A stretch of 64,000 nt of DNA from Antedon mediterranea (taxonomy: Eukaryota > Echinodermata > Crinoidea > Comatulida > Antedonidae). The position numbers and the translations under genes are program-made. A model generated the notes under the pieces. That model did no database searches. It had not been told where the DNA came from and was given only the letters and a program-made list of their open reading frames with translations. Shown in pieces: positions 21,301 through 32,616 of the stretch (position 1 is its first letter; every line of letters starts with the position of its first letter). The stretch covers positions 11,034,501 to 11,098,500 of the forward strand of contig NC_092672.1 in NCBI RefSeq assembly GCF_964355755.1, in the 5' to 3' direction.

Positions 21301-24300
21301 TTGTAACATTGTTATGCAATCATGTATTGTATGTTGATTATGACCGAATAAATGAATGAATGAATGAAAACCCATCTAACTTGGTTGCTTTGCAATATTT
21401 GAACTACGACGATAGAATGGTCAGTTAAAACTGGATTAAGATGTTAAAATAATAAACCAGAAAGGGTACACAAAAACTTTAAAGTAGAATAGTATGTACA
21501 TGTTATCTCAATTTTGCATGGTAGAAATGCTGTGAAACCCTTACATGAACTAAATGAAACAATGTATGTTTCAACACTATGACATCTCATATTCAGTGGA
21601 CACTCCTATTCAGGGGACACTCCTATAAAGGAACCACTTGTTTGTCTCCCTAATACTGTATACACTATATATATATGTTGCGCGTGCGTACAACTGAGGA
21701 CTAGTGCTGTTCCGCCGTACCACGCCGAGAATGTTAAAGAGTCGTTATCCAATCGAGTTCGAACAATACCATGAAAGCCCCAGTGGTCTAATGGTTAGGA
21801 CATCTGCATATCAAGCAGGCGGTCCGAGTTTGAGTCTCGGTTGGGGCGACTTTTTCTCATTCTCACAGATTTCCTCATCTTTATCGTTTCAAATTAATTA
21901 ATTAAATTTCAGTATATCACCGGGCGGTTTAGAATTAATGTTCTTTGCCTCTTGTGTTTATATATATATATATATATAAACAAATCAGTATATGTGTGTA
22001 GGTTTTGACAAATGTCATAATTCATCATCCAGTTTTGGAATAGGTGAACTCTTTGCACCAACATATTTCACTTACCTTGTCTGCGTTGTTCTTGTTCTTG
22101 TAAGTGCCTTTCTCTTTGCTGTTGTAGTTTTTCATTGTAGTCCTCATCTTCTTCGTCGCCTTCGTTGTCCTCATCCTCATTGTCTTCTTCATCCCCTTGT
22201 TGTGGTTGAATGGCAACCTGTTGATCCGCTGCTTGTCTTTGATCTTCTCTTTGTCTAATCATAATAATTGTAAATGATTTATTTAAAGATTGTTTAAAAA
22301 AAAAATTTATTCCCAGGATTTTTTCAAAAAATGGCAAAAACTCTTAAAAGAAATTAGCAAGGACAAGATGTCCTGGATCTCTTACCTAGCTATAGCATTC
22401 TTATCGACAGGGTCATCGTCACTATTTTCCGCACCATTGCCACCATTCGCAGCTTTAGATTCACGTTCATCGCCTTCAACTCTTCCATTACCTTCGTCTT
22501 CCTACAAACACAAACAGACTTTCAGTCTTAAGAAAGATATTTAGACATACATTCATAAAAGTGTTTGTACTAGAGCTTGCAGTAGACTAGTGCCGTAGCC
22601 ACAAGAAAAAAAGTGGTGCGGTGGTTTCAAGAAAAAAAAACAATAAAAAAACAAGGCAATAGGTTTGTCAAAGGTCTCAAGACAGCAATGCATTTGTATG
22701 CAAACTTTAAATACAGTTAGCATGACCCTTCCTTGTCAGGAAACACTGTTATCAAGGGTACCCTCAACTCAACACCCCATCTTTAGGTAATATAAAAGTA
22801 GACGTACCTGTTGATAATTGTTAGGGTACATTTCTTGCAGTCTCCTATCTGCTTCTTCTGGATCTAAACCTTGTGCCAGCATTACTTGTCTAGCTCTTTC
22901 AGCTGCCATTAGCTTCTCGTCCCTTTCTCGCTCCCTCTGTCTTTTCTCATCTCGCTCACGTATTCTCGCTTCTCGTTCAGCAAGTTTTTTCCTGTATTCA
23001 TCAGCTTTCTGTCCGTCATTGATCTCATCCTCCTGCTGGTTCCCGTTTATTGCATTTGCATCTGGTTGTCTGACATTACCTTTGTCTTCATCCTCATCCC
23101 CATCTTCTTCATTTACATTTTCATCTACTTCTAACTCTTTTTGTTGACGTATATGTTCAAGACGTTGTTGTCTATAATCTTCATCTTGGTCTCCTTCATT
23201 CCCCTCCTCCTCCTCTTCTTCTTCTTCTGCCTCCTTCACAACCTTATTTTCATCATACTCATTTCCTTGTTGACCTTCCTCTGCAAGAACTCTTTGCTCT
23301 TCTCTTTCCCTCTGCAGCTCAAACTGTTGTTTTTCTTTTTCCTTTCTCACTCTCTCTCGTTCTTTCTCATCAACATCCATTTCTTCATCATTTTCCTTGT
23401 TCTTATACTTTCCTTCTTTTTTTTCACTCTCATCATTTTGTTCTTTTTCTTCTTTATCTGGAATTAGTTCTTGGTTTCCCAGGAAATGCTTTTCAATTCC
23501 TGGCAAAACTGGCACCTTTGCAGCTTCATTAGCTGCAGGTACAATTTGATTATCTGGTATTCTAAACTGTTGCTTCTGTCCTAAAGTATTCTTTTTAAAC
23601 TTTTCGTAATAAATCTTAAAGTCATTTCCATTTTCCTGTTTCTCTTGTTGTCCAAATTGTTGCTCTTGTTGTCCAAACTGCTGCACCTGTTGTCCAATTT
23701 GCTGCTTGTTTACGCCAAATTGATTTTGTTGTTTAATGGGGTCTTTTGGTAGTCCCTGTAATGGTATTCTTGAGTCTAGTGTTCCTGGTTTTTGCTCCAT
23801 ATGGCCCAATTGTTTATTTTGCAAAACCTGTTGCTGTTGACCTGCTAAATTTGGATTTGCTGGCTGAATTTGTTCAATTTGTTTCTATAAAACAATATCA
23901 TTTTAAAAATATAATGTTGATTTCTTGTGATGTAATCAGCAGTTATTGGGAATGATCACGTTGTAAAGTTGATGCTTATATGTATAATCTCTAGAAATTT
24001 AAGAAACCTTTGGGCAGCAACATCAATCAATGGCAAACAAATACTGTTTGAATAAGGTTCAAGTTCTTTTTCATGCACATTCACATTTTATACATTAATG
24101 GTCTGTCTACACCATCAAACTTAATGTGACAAACAAATGTGATGTGCTCAAATAAGGTTATGATATGAAGTCATTCTGTCCATATTGGGCACATCATATT
24201 TTTTGTCACATAAAGTTTGATTAAATTTAAATGAATTTCTTACCTTTAGGTTGATATTAAGTTCTGATAATTCTTGCATTTGATATTTCAGCTTATAATT

Positions 24301-27300
24301 CTCTTGCTGAAAAAAAGAAGAAACAATTAAGGTACTGTACCAATATTTATTAACTTAACCCGGCAAAACTACACACTACTGCACATTATAAATAACACAT
24401 TTAATTTTTCAAATGACATATTTAATGCAAAAATCAAAATTCAATCAAGATTTGCCAGTGGGTTGGAGAACTCAGCCCAACTGAACCATTAACTCAAACT
24501 AACACAAAAAAATGTTGACATACTCACAGTTGAGTTAAACATATGAAAAACTTTGAATTTAGTCGTGCATGAGGTACGAGTAATAGTTTTTAGCATTACT
24601 GCGATGAGAATCCTTTACATTTACATTAAAAAAAAAAAACAGTTTAAAATGTTTTTTTTACCTGTTGGGCAACAAGTTTATGTTCGTTGTCCATGTTTAG
24701 CTCAGCCACTCGATCCCTGTCATTCTTATGGTACTGAGCCTGAGCCTGGATCGCTTGTATTTGTTGATTGGCTTGACTGTTTATATTACGAACTCTGTCA
24801 TTGTCTTTTTGCAGCTCTTCAACGGTTTCTAAAGTGATAAAGGAAATGCAACAAACAAAATACATTTCTCCGCAAAACATTGACATTTTGTTTTTACAGA
24901 TACAGATTCATTTATTATCCAATATAAAAATGGAAATTACAGTGCTCGAAAATGCCTAAAATTAATAAATATAAGAGGGACTTTTTAACAAATGTTTTGT
25001 TAAAATGTCTTATCCCAGCTGGTAGAACGATTACTTTTACTGGTCTAGTTACTTACAGTAATACACAAAACAATAAGGCATTTTTGACTTTTGTACTTAA
25101 TAATTATATTAAGTACATTGAGAACCTCTAGACCACCGAGCTTATGCCAATGGTTAGCTTCAAGCCCAAGCAGCGGGTACTGCACCAAAAGGATGACATT
25201 TGTATTTAACTACTGTGGATTACCTGTAGTAATCAATTCTATAAGAACCTATAGTGGATTCATACAATATTACTAGTGATTGTATTATAGAAACTATAAG
25301 ACTCAATTTTGACCTATAGGATTTTAAAAGACAAACTCAGAATCATATTAAAGGATGTTATAAAATCCTATAGCCCAAAGCCAGAATCCTATGGGATTTT
25401 AAAAAACAAATTGAGAATCCTATAGGATTTTCAAGGACAAAAGAATCCAGAAGGAGGAACAAAATATCAAGGAAAATAGCGAGTGTTTGAATAAGTTTAT
25501 AACACACATATTATTTTGTTTGTAGCTAAATTGAAATAAACACTCTCAGAAAAGTGAATTAAAATATTCATAGAATTTACATATATTTGGTTAAACAGCT
25601 TAAAATCTTTCGACACAAAACCATCATCAGGCAAAAAAAGAAAAAAATATTGTGTTGGCCACGCCCGACCGACTCTAAACTGACGAAAATGAAGGTCAGC
25701 ATTTTTTTCCCTTTGTGAGCCAAACAGCAATTGTGAAACCAATAAATGGTGGAAAAATGTTGCCAAATTGGCGAATATATTACATCTCCGCCAGACGTGT
25801 CAAAAAGAAGCATGCAACGAACTGTGAATCAATCACGTGATAACCAGAATATGCGTTTATCAATTTTGGGGGGATCCAAGTTTTAACTAAATAAACGCTT
25901 TGATTACACAGTGGTTGAGACATGTTTTTAATAGTTATCTAGCTTAGTCCAACTTCGCAATCGATCGATGGCTGGTGGGGAAGTTCCTCGCGATAAGAAA
26001 TTGGCGAAAAAGGCTCATTTTAATATATAATTTTTATATCTTTAATGCCAGTGTAATTACGTATGGATAAAACAATTTAAAACTCAATGTTTTTCATCTG
26101 AAATAATATATTAACACACGCAATGTAGCAAATGTCAAACGTAATGTAACACGAAATAGTTTATTTCGATCTTGATTGTTTTTTACTTTAAAAAGGCCCT
26201 AGGCCTATGCTTAAAAAATCTAGGCCTACAGTATTTAATAAACTTTTGTTGAAACAATAGTTAAAGCTAGCATGAGCCTAGGGTGCTATGAAAAGTGTTT
26301 TTAAAACACATTTTTGGTCTGGGAAAAAAAAAAAATTTAATACCAACCTATCCATTTTTGGGATTTACCCAAAACATGGTTAACACAATATTTTTTTTTT
26401 GCATCATTAACCATTAAACAACATTTATAATATATAATTGTTGGAAAAGTGCGGTAAATCAATAAATAACATAAATATATTTACCTTGTAAAGTTGCAAG
26501 ATCTGCTTTTAATTCACTAACGTTTTGCTGATGCTCAAACTTTTGACGTTCATGATCTCCAACCAAGTTTTGATGCTCAACTTTATGTGTATCAAACTCT
26601 GCTTGAATTTCATCATGACGACTCTAGTGAAGAAAAAATATAATAAACATTTAATATAGAAAATTGACTTGACATTGGCTATGATGCGATTAAGACCTCA
26701 TTTACACCTACAGTTCGATTTAGGCCAGCCCAGACTCGGCAATTAATAAGTGTAAAAATCAGGTTAGGCCGACCCTGGGATTGTCTCTCAAGGTGGGTCC
26801 AGGAGAGGCTTTTACTTTTGGGTTAGCTTGTGCAGACCAATAGCTTAAGAAAATAAGTAAATGAATCCCATGGGCCATTGTTTGGAACTCAAGTGTAAAC
26901 AAGCAAGATCAGGCCCTGATTTGGAACTGATCCTGGAGAGGCCCAAGACTCAATCGTAAGTGAAATGGGTCATTCATACTTTTGTAATGAAAAAATGTAA
27001 AGGTTTGTTGATATAGATACCACAATCACTTAAATAAATCTAGTTTCCATGGGGAATAGGCACATGTGGGTATCGACAGGAATTATGAGAGGAGATATAC
27101 AGGTTTATTTATATACAAATAATGAAGGTTTGAGTTGAATGGGTAGAATACTTGGAATGATTGAGACTGTTGATTAGAACAATATGACAAGTCATGGTGC
27201 AGATCAATTATGGTGTCGATCAATTATGGTGTCGTATGAGAATTGCAGTGTGCCAAGACTATTGAATAGAACTATTGAATAGAACCATTGAATATCACTT

Positions 27301-29625
27301 TTACCATTCAATGGAATGTATTCCAATTTACTGTATTTTACTTACCTTAAGCATTTTATGTTGTGCATTTAAGCTATTGTATTTATTTAAAGATTCTTGC
27401 TGGAAATAAAAAAAAAATGTGTTAGAAAATATTTTTTACAGAAACAGTTGGTAAACTGTACAATGAAAACATTCAAATGAGTCGGTACGAAGCCTTAGTG
27501 TTGTGTTTGAATTAAATTTACATAACTAATTATGTCCAGAAGGCCTTAATATAATACTGGTGAAAAATATCGGTCCAAATTTGTAATGCTACTTAATATA
27601 GATCAATAAAAAATCTTGAATCTTTAAGAAAATGGTATGATACACTTTGTACATGTATTACAGTAGCTCATGGATGTAACGTGTGCATAATGTCATGGTT
27701 GCTGCCACAAAATAGCCACTAGTGTAAAAATGCTTACCTTAAGCTTACTCATTTCTACATCATTATCTAAAAACAAAAGAGAAGAAACCAAATTTAGAAT
27801 TAACAAATTAATTCTCATGGATGCACTAATTATAATCTAAACATTAAAAATCCCCCTAACTTCTTCAATTCACTTCCTTCCATCATTAAGCATTAAAAAA
27901 TATATTGATTCCCGGTGAGATAAATAACATTGAAAAACACTAGAAGCCTATTGCATGGAAGGCAACAATTTTCTGGTTAAATGTAACTGTTTAATGTTTT
28001 TTTATTGGTAAAATCATGGTTATTTTTTTCGGCAATCATTATTTTTATTTATTAAAACTACAATACCAGTGGTCTAGTCAAAGTTTGATATCATTCATCT
28101 TTATTTTCATGTTTTGGAGGAAAATGCATCTTCAATTAAAGCTATAACCACCAACTTGCAATTAGTGAATTGTGATGTCAAAGAAGTTGTTGCCAACTTC
28201 TGAATTAGGATTTGTAATTCGCATGTAAAATGATTCAATATCATCACTACACACTCAACACTTTAATTCTTACGTAAGCCCACACCTCAAATTCTTTGGT
28301 CAATGGGAGGACGAGGCAAGATGAGCTTTAGATAATACTATTACTATGCACTTGTTAATTGTTTGACCCACTATACGACCCCCGTATACTGACACAGGGG
28401 TGCGTCAAAAAACCTAGAAGGTACGTCACATCAATGAACGATGGTGTGTTAATGTCCGTCACTTTACCACTAAAAATATCATAAAAAACATGGTCACAGT
28501 GCGTCAAAATGGGTGCGTCATGGTCACCTAAAGGTAGGTCACATTTTTTACGCACAGGTCCGTCATGGTATTCATAAGGTATGACGCATATCGGACAACT
28601 GACGCATCTCTCCCGGAGTCGTATAGTGGGTCATACAATTGACAAGTGCATTACAACCACTCACCTTCTTTTGTACGTTTATGATCAGATTTCTCCTTTT
28701 GCAAAATCTTTTCTAACCGTGATCGATGTTCATATACAACTGAAAAAAAAATTCTTAATACATTACAAGATCCTCCAACAGTATCAGAGAGCAAAATGAA
28801 ATTCAGATTAGGCCCTCTAGGAGGGATTAGGGATATAGTTGAATTTTTTTTTTTTTAACTAGGCCTACAGACAGTAGCTACTACTTTGACCGTCAAAATC
28901 CTTATCTCTCTGATCAAACATAAATTGTTTAAATAATAATATTTAATTATTATAATATTTTTATTCTTATGCAATGAAATTTATCCATAAAAAAACGTTA
29001 TATCACTTATATCAATCAAATTCAAAGCTCTGGTTTTAATCAAGTACTGAAAATACCTTTTTTGAAATTTTTATCATTCAAAATCAAATGAAAAAATGTA
29101 CTTAGGCTAGTAAATTAAGTAGTAGGCCTAGAGTCGTACCAATAGTACTAATATTAATAACTAAACCTTTTAAAAAGGCCTAACAGTAACACTCTGTGAC
29201 TAGGCCTAGAGGCCTAGGTAGGCCCTCTAGCTAGTTAGGCTAGGCCTAGGCTATTCGGTGAAAAAGATAAGGAAAATTGTTAAAGAAATTGAAAATATTA
29301 AAATAATCTTTAGCTAGGCCTAGGCCTGGTCTTTCTTGCCTAGCTCTCTATAAAGTGTGCCCTATGATTGATTGATCCCTCCTTTATATGAAAGGCCACC
29401 CTCCTAGGCTAGGCCTAGCTTTTGACTCGGTAACTGGAGCATCGGAGTACCTTGTAACTGGGCTGTGAGTGACTCCTGTTGCTGTTGGTACTGTGTGGAC
29501 CTTGCTCGAGCTTCTTCTAAAGTATTTCGTAATTGATAGTGTATAAAACATCCATAGCCAAAACAAATAAATACAAATACTATAAAAATTGTTTGGGGCA
29601 TGCTTTTTGTTCGTCTAGAATGCAT
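13794..29625 (-). CDS. golim4: Golgi integral membrane protein 4 (GPP130-like), 18 exons
   Basis: Exons on the minus strand in order: 29451-29625, 28665-28739, 27738-27766, 27346-27399, 26485-26623, 24662-24828, 24244-24306, 22808-23884, 22386-22501, 22076-22254, 19742-19806, 19550-19598, 19469-19501, 19388-19420, 19313-19339, 15331-15362, 14356-14397 and 13794-13811. All are bounded by GT-AG and phases agree; the sum is 2373 nt (790 codons plus stop). The N-terminus is a short basic tail plus one hydrophobic segment (about residues 12-30), as in a type II Golgi protein. STQYQQQQESLTAQLQ followed by VVYEHRSRLEK is a close match to vertebrate GOLIM4. A coiled coil and a long Gln/Glu/Asp-rich lumenal tail follow. 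Vertebrate GPP130 is a cis-Golgi protein that cycles via endosomes. Human GOLIM4 is about 700 residues; this one is longer mainly because of exon 8. The last exon is the least certain. Confidence 0.9.
14625..14819. mobile_element. MITE family C, copy 2
   Basis: The left end AAGGCCAATTTACATAGATT and right end ATCTGTGTAAGTTGGCCTTA are inverted repeats, with GGTAAGGGTAAGCAG and CTGCTTACTGTTACTG subterminal. It lies in golim4 intron 16. Confidence 0.7.
15505..15600 (+). mobile_element. tRNA-derived SINE relic (weak)
   Basis: TGGATAAGATGCTCAGCTAC resembles a degenerate Pol III box A region and GGGTTTAAATCC, about 30 bp later, resembles box B. No full cloverleaf can be drawn. It is probably the head of an old SINE within golim4 intron 15. 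Confidence 0.35.
16341..18444. repeat. 100-bp satellite, about 21 copies
   Basis: The unit is close to 100 bp and contains ATGCCACCTATGAAGGAGAT, GACTGTTGATGATGTTGATA, TCATTTGTTCTGATGGTAGG and AAATAGTGATGCTAATA. Copies vary by small indels in the TGTAACACTACTATGATGAT part (96-101 bp). The first copies (about 16341-16450) are degraded; the inner ones are nearly identical, suggesting recent homogenisation. The unit is not a multiple of three and encodes no continuous frame. It lies in golim4 intron 15. Confidence 0.95.
18607..18986. mobile_element. MITE family D, copy 1
   Basis: The left end GAGAGGTTTCGCAACGTTAC and right end GTAAGTTTGCGAAACCTCCC are inverted repeats; ACGAATACGATAAC and GTTATCGTATTTG extend the arms. 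The copy at 50799-51299 shares the interior TTTCGCATGGCAACAAAATA (one difference) and GCGAGTGAGGACTT. It lies in golim4 intron 15. Confidence 0.75.
19313..19598 (-). CDS. golim4: golim4 exons 12-15: tandem micro-exon array
   Basis: Exon 12 (19550-19598, 49 nt) ends QDVQAQVP. Three near-copies follow: 19469-19501 and 19388-19420 (33 nt each, encoding GHNQDVRVQVT) and 19313-19339 (27 nt, GHNQDVQVH). The units recur at 81, 81 and 75 bp spacing, and the intervening introns are 48 nt each, with their own gcattag acceptor and gtaagttt donor. Every micro-exon is a multiple of three in phase 1, so any can be skipped without loss of frame. Reading through an intron would meet a stop (TGA). That all three are used in one transcript is inference. 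Confidence 0.65.
19742..22501 (-). CDS. golim4: golim4 exons 9-11: acidic tail segments
   Basis: Exons 22386-22501, 22076-22254 and 19742-19806. Exon 10 encodes QPQQGDEEDNEDEDNEGDEE and then a Gln/Arg helix (KLQQQRERHLQEQEQRRQ). Exon 11 encodes MFEAEEHNNQADDAYERQRQ. Acidic, Asn-containing segments of this kind are typical of the C-terminal half of vertebrate GOLIM4. Exon 11 uses a gtaagt donor directly after CAAGCA. Confidence 0.85.
20127..20159. other. Perfect 14-bp hairpin
   Basis: AAATGAGTCCAAAT and ATTTGGACTCATTT flank a five-T loop. It is in golim4 intron 10 with no assigned function. It is short enough to have arisen by a small inverted duplication. Confidence 0.4.
21030..21368 (+). 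mobile_element. LINE-type 3' end with (AATG)n tail
   Basis: The segment CAGGGTTACATCAGGTGGTT to CTTACGTAAATTTAT is duplicated at about 30597-30720. This copy continues to an AATAAATGAATGAATGAATG tail, the usual 3' terminus of CR1/L2-like retrotransposons and their SINEs. No coding remains beyond a short open frame. Confidence 0.6.
21777..21848 (+). tRNA. tRNA or tRNA-like gene, apparent anticodon ATC (Asp codon GAT)
   Basis: A 72-nt cloverleaf can be drawn. The acceptor stem pairs GCCCCAG with TTGGGGC (one G-T). The D arm is TGGTCT AATGGTTA GGAC, containing a good box A. The anticodon stem is TCTGC/GCAGG with loop ATATCAA (T at position 33, anticodon ATC). The T stem is CCGAG/CTCGG with loop TTTGAGT, which departs from the TTCGANT of a normal T loop. 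A run of five T at 21851-21855 would end Pol III transcription. Asp tRNAs normally use GTC, so this may be a drifted tRNA, a tRNA pseudogene or the head of a SINE. It is in golim4 intron 10, antisense to golim4. Confidence 0.6.
22808..23884 (-). CDS. golim4: golim4 exon 8: large Gln-rich and acidic lumenal exon
   Basis: A single 1077-nt exon encodes 359 residues in phase 0. It starts with a Gln/Asn-rich part with repeated QQFGQQ motifs, passes through a Lys/Glu region, then an eight-Glu run (AEEEEEEEEGNEGDQDED), an acidic NEEDGDEDED stretch and a charged helix (EREARIRERDEKRQRERER-like). The region is low complexity and probably disordered or helical. The plus-strand open frames across it are shadows of this composition. 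Confidence 0.88.
24101..24222. mobile_element. MITE family B, copy 4
   Basis: GTCTGTCTACACCATCAAAC at the left and CACATAAAGTTTGATT at the right are the family B ends. It sits just upstream of the donor side of golim4 exon 7 (24244-24306), separated from it by about 20 bp on the plus strand. Confidence 0.6.
24244..28739 (-). CDS. golim4: golim4 exons 2-7: lumenal coiled coil
   Basis: Exons 28665-28739, 27738-27766, 27346-27399, 26485-26623, 24662-24828 and 24244-24306 encode about 180 residues of heptad-type helix. Matches to the vertebrate family include VVYEHRSRLEK (exon 2), YNSLNAQHKMLK (exon 4) and DTHKVEHQNLVGDHERQKFE (exon 5). Exon 3 is only 29 nt. In vertebrate GPP130 this lumenal stem region carries Golgi and endosome sorting determinants. 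Confidence 0.88.
26694..26971. mobile_element. Possible foldback element
   Basis: The left end GACCTCATTTACACCTACAG and right end CGTAAGTGAAATGGGTC are imperfect inverted repeats, and the interior has paired GGCC-rich words. It lies in golim4 intron 4. No second copy was noticed in the window, so the call is tentative. Confidence 0.4.
28347..28650. mobile_element. MITE with 33-bp terminal inverted repeats next to golim4 exon 2
   Basis: The arms TGCACTTGTTAATTG...ACTATACGAC (28347-28379) and GTCGTATAGT...GACAAGTGCA (28618-28650) match at 31 of 33 positions. The interior has repeated GCGTCA and GGTA(C/G)GTCACAT words. The right end is only 14 bp from the 5' splice site of golim4 exon 2 (28665), so the insertion has replaced almost all the intron sequence behind that donor. 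Confidence 0.8.
29451..29625 (-). CDS. golim4: golim4 exon 1: start codon, membrane anchor, start of coiled coil
   Basis: The ATG at 29623-29625 opens a basic tail (MHSRRTKSMPQ), a 19-residue hydrophobic segment (TIFIVFVFICFGYGCFIHY) and the start of the lumenal helix. The exon ends in phase 1 at a gtactc donor, weaker than the gtaag-type donors of most other exons. No cleavable signal peptide is expected: the hydrophobic segment is the signal anchor. Confidence 0.9.
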
Positions 29626-30586
29626 GATGGATAAATAAAGCCAAAGTACTCATCAAAATACACAGGTTTTATACAGCGTCTTTCCCAGGGATTCTTGTAT
29701 AAATTTCAACCATTATTGACGGTCACTCTCACACAGAGCAGATTCAATGAAAACATTGTACACGTTGACAGCAGAGGTCATAGGTCATACTTAAATTGAA
29801 TACTACAGTACTGCACATGCGTAAAACATATAATAGCTTTTTCTAAAAACTTTTTAAAACATACCGTGAGATTTCGTTGTAGGCTAGCCTACAGAGTAGT
29901 ATATTTTTATGATTTGTATAAATCGTATTTCTAAAGTGCTATAATGCAGAAACTCATAGCTTTAATTCCGCCCTGATATTAGACAATATTATATTTATTC
30001 CTCTTATTATTATTCCGTTCCATTCATTTTATTTTTTATTCTAAATTTGTTGTGCTTTTCTTTCTTTTATTTACCCAAAAATAAATTATAGGCTAAATAC
30101 TGTAAACATAAATAAAAACAACATGGTTAAGAAAATCAACCAATATGTTTGCATATCCGATGTACAGTATGATACTAACATAATAAATAATTTTAACAAT
30201 TCTGTATACAGTTTAAAATAATGTTTAACATTTTTGGGCAAATAAAGATTAAATTTATTTATGTATTTCAACAAACAATAAAAATAAAATTAAAATAATT
30301 ATAATTTATAAAGATAAAATAAAGCACAAACCATTTAGAATCAAAAATTAAATAAATTAAATTGGCCCTTTCAGCAGAAAAGATAAGAAAAAGGAAGTAA
30401 CTAAGGTTTGCGGCACCTGTGAAATAAAGTTGAGAATGTTGAGACTTTATGCTACTTTTTTTTAGAAACACGTGTATGCACATTTTAAATATCTTACTAC
30501 ACTTATTCTATGTATTTATTTTCTGTGTTTCAAATATCAAAATTAATGTGTAGCATGTATATTGAATCTAATTATCTAACTCAATT
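29626..30586. other. Upstream region of golim4
   Basis: This should hold the golim4 promoter and 5'UTR on the minus strand. I see no clear TATA box at a suitable distance and no CpG-rich block. The open frames at 30086-30483 are AT-rich and not recognisable. Confidence 0.4.
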
Positions 30587-30722
30587 TAATTAATAAACAG
30601 GGTTACATCAGGTGGTTAAAATCAGTACCGAAAGTACGAACCAACTTTATATACAATCGAGTAAACATTATAGAAATAACGCGCGATTTACCGAATTTTG
30701 CCCTTACGTAAATTTATGTAGA
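30587..30722 (+). repeat. Partial copy of the 21030 LINE 3' end
   Basis: It matches 21040-21175 with few differences (CAGGGTTACATCAGGTGGTT, AGTACCGAAAGTACGAACCA, CGCGATTTACCGAATTTTGC) and ends abruptly at TAAATTTAT without the (AATG)n tail. Confidence 0.7.
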
Positions 30723-31300
30723 TGATGTTAGGTTACACCACAAAAGAGAAAAAAACACGTGTATCGCAACCCTTAGCCTACTTTACATGACGATTGGTGA
30801 TCTTTATCTATGTCATGTGTACTTTCATCATCATGATCAGAGTTATGTTCCCACGAACGAGCGATCGATGACAAATCGTAACACTGCCTATACGATTGTT
30901 GAGATGTGTGATATTCGCAAATTATTTACAAGTTGGATTAACACATAGAACATGAGTGTGGAAACTGTTTGATCGTTTACAATTATTGATTATTAAATAT
31001 TATTGAACAAATGACGTAGTTTTTCCTTATAAGGAAAAAAGCTTAAATTATAAAAGCTATTGTCCCAAGTGTTAAAGATTAGATAACTGTAAAATCACAA
31101 TTACATTTGAACTGTTATATATTGCGTAATTCTGTTTGCAGGAGTAAAATTTGTTCAGATGCGCGCAAGGAAAAGGAGAAACAGGTGATTGATCAGGTAC
31201 AATCAAGTATAAAGCAAAGTGACATTGGGAGCGCATGTTTGTTTGTTTATTGTTTTTTTATATTTTTGTATTTAGAACTTACTATAAATCTAATATAATA

Positions 31301-31870
31301 TAATTTATATTGATCATACATTCCAATAATTATCGATCTATAGTTTCCCCTATGTTTCATAATTTTTGGGATTTTATTTGTGTTACACGAGCTTGTTGAA
31401 AATAAGCACTTTCTTATCAGTGGGGGGATAGTTCAAATTACACAGTAAAATCTCTATTCTTTTGTACACAAATTTGGTAAATAGAGAGGCATTTTAAAAA
31501 GCTATGAAAAATAAATAGTGTGGTAAAAAATGTTATCAGATGACTAAATATAGGTAATATAACTTGAATATTACATTTCTGATATTTTTATTCAACTTCA
31601 GATTTTTATTTTCATGCTATGGCAAAAATTATCCACCGTATATCCACCATCTTTTTTCACCGTCTAGGGAGTCACCAGACATGTTATTACGTTAGGTTAA
31701 CTACCTAACTACTGAAAAAAAGTCTTCCTGGTTTTTATGGACAATTTTGCAAATTTTTGTATTTGACCATATTAAGGGAAATTCATGTTTTTTCGTCTCG
31801 ATTTCTGTTACAAATATTTGATTTATGTACAATTAACCAATATTATATTTAAAATTCATGCCTGTACCTA
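31301..31870 (+). mobile_element. Repeat family E, copy 1
   Basis: About 570 bp shared with 44226-44690 (same strand) and 52845-53440 (opposite strand). Landmarks are TATTGATCATACATTCCAAT, GTTTCCCCTATGTTTCATAA, AGGGAGTCACCAGACATGTT and a CATGCCTGTACCT end. The other copies show the missing left terminus. Confidence 0.75.
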
Positions 31871-32024
31871 AGATTTAATACAAAATAAAAATAAAAATAT
31901 ATTAATAATAAGACACATTGTACAGATACAGATTAATCTTATTATCCAATATAATGGAAATTACAATGCTCATATCTTGGCTTTACTTAAGTAAAATTTA
32001 ATGGAAAAAAGAACAAATATGTTG

Positions 32025-32252
32025 TTATAATTTCGTACCCCAGATGGGTATAACGAGTACTTGATGGTAATTATTCGTCTGCGCATTCACCGTCCTCATC
32101 CTACCACTACTAGTACTGAGGATAACGGAGCCGCTAATGTGGTGATGGAGAGGATGGTTGGTGTCTTCCAATATGGCATGGAACACATCGGCAAGCCGTT
32201 CGCTGTAGAAAGAGTCAAGCGTTTGCACAGACGAACCAATTTTTCCCCCCAC
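32025..32252 (-). pseudogene. Probable LINE ORF2 C-terminal relic
   Basis: The minus-strand frame contains LDSFYSERLADVFHAILED, HPLHHHISGSVI and RMRTVNAQTNNYHQ. This resembles the C-terminal region of CR1/L2-type retrotransposon proteins. It is short and isolated; identification is by pattern only. Confidence 0.4.
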
Positions 32253-32616
32253 TCTACCCAGCTCAATTCGGTATTTATCCCCTTACTGATATTCCCAGCC
32301 CAGCCCAACATACAACATCCCCAAATAGATAGCATCACTATAAAATATTCTAAAAATTAACAGTTACTATTTTATTTTATTTATTTATTTTTATTTTCAA
32401 TCTTTCTACATAGCAAAAAAAAAAACAAACATATAAGTATAACAGGAGAGTAGCGGAAAAGCAAAAGTATAAAACTGTCATCTTGTGATGTGCTTGACCA
32501 GCCCCTGTCAACTTGAACGATACAATAAAACCGACATTTAACAAATTTAGAAAAATACATAGAAAAATATGGTATAATAAAATGTTAACAAACGTGTTAT
32601 AAAAATGCAATTGCTA

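Noticed and set aside
22818-23467. Plus-strand Leu/Ser/Phe-rich open frames
   Set aside because: Shadows of the Glu/Lys-rich golim4 exon 8 on the minus strand.
28355-28555. 66-residue minus-strand frame near golim4 exon 2
   Set aside because: Lies entirely inside the MITE at 28347-28650.
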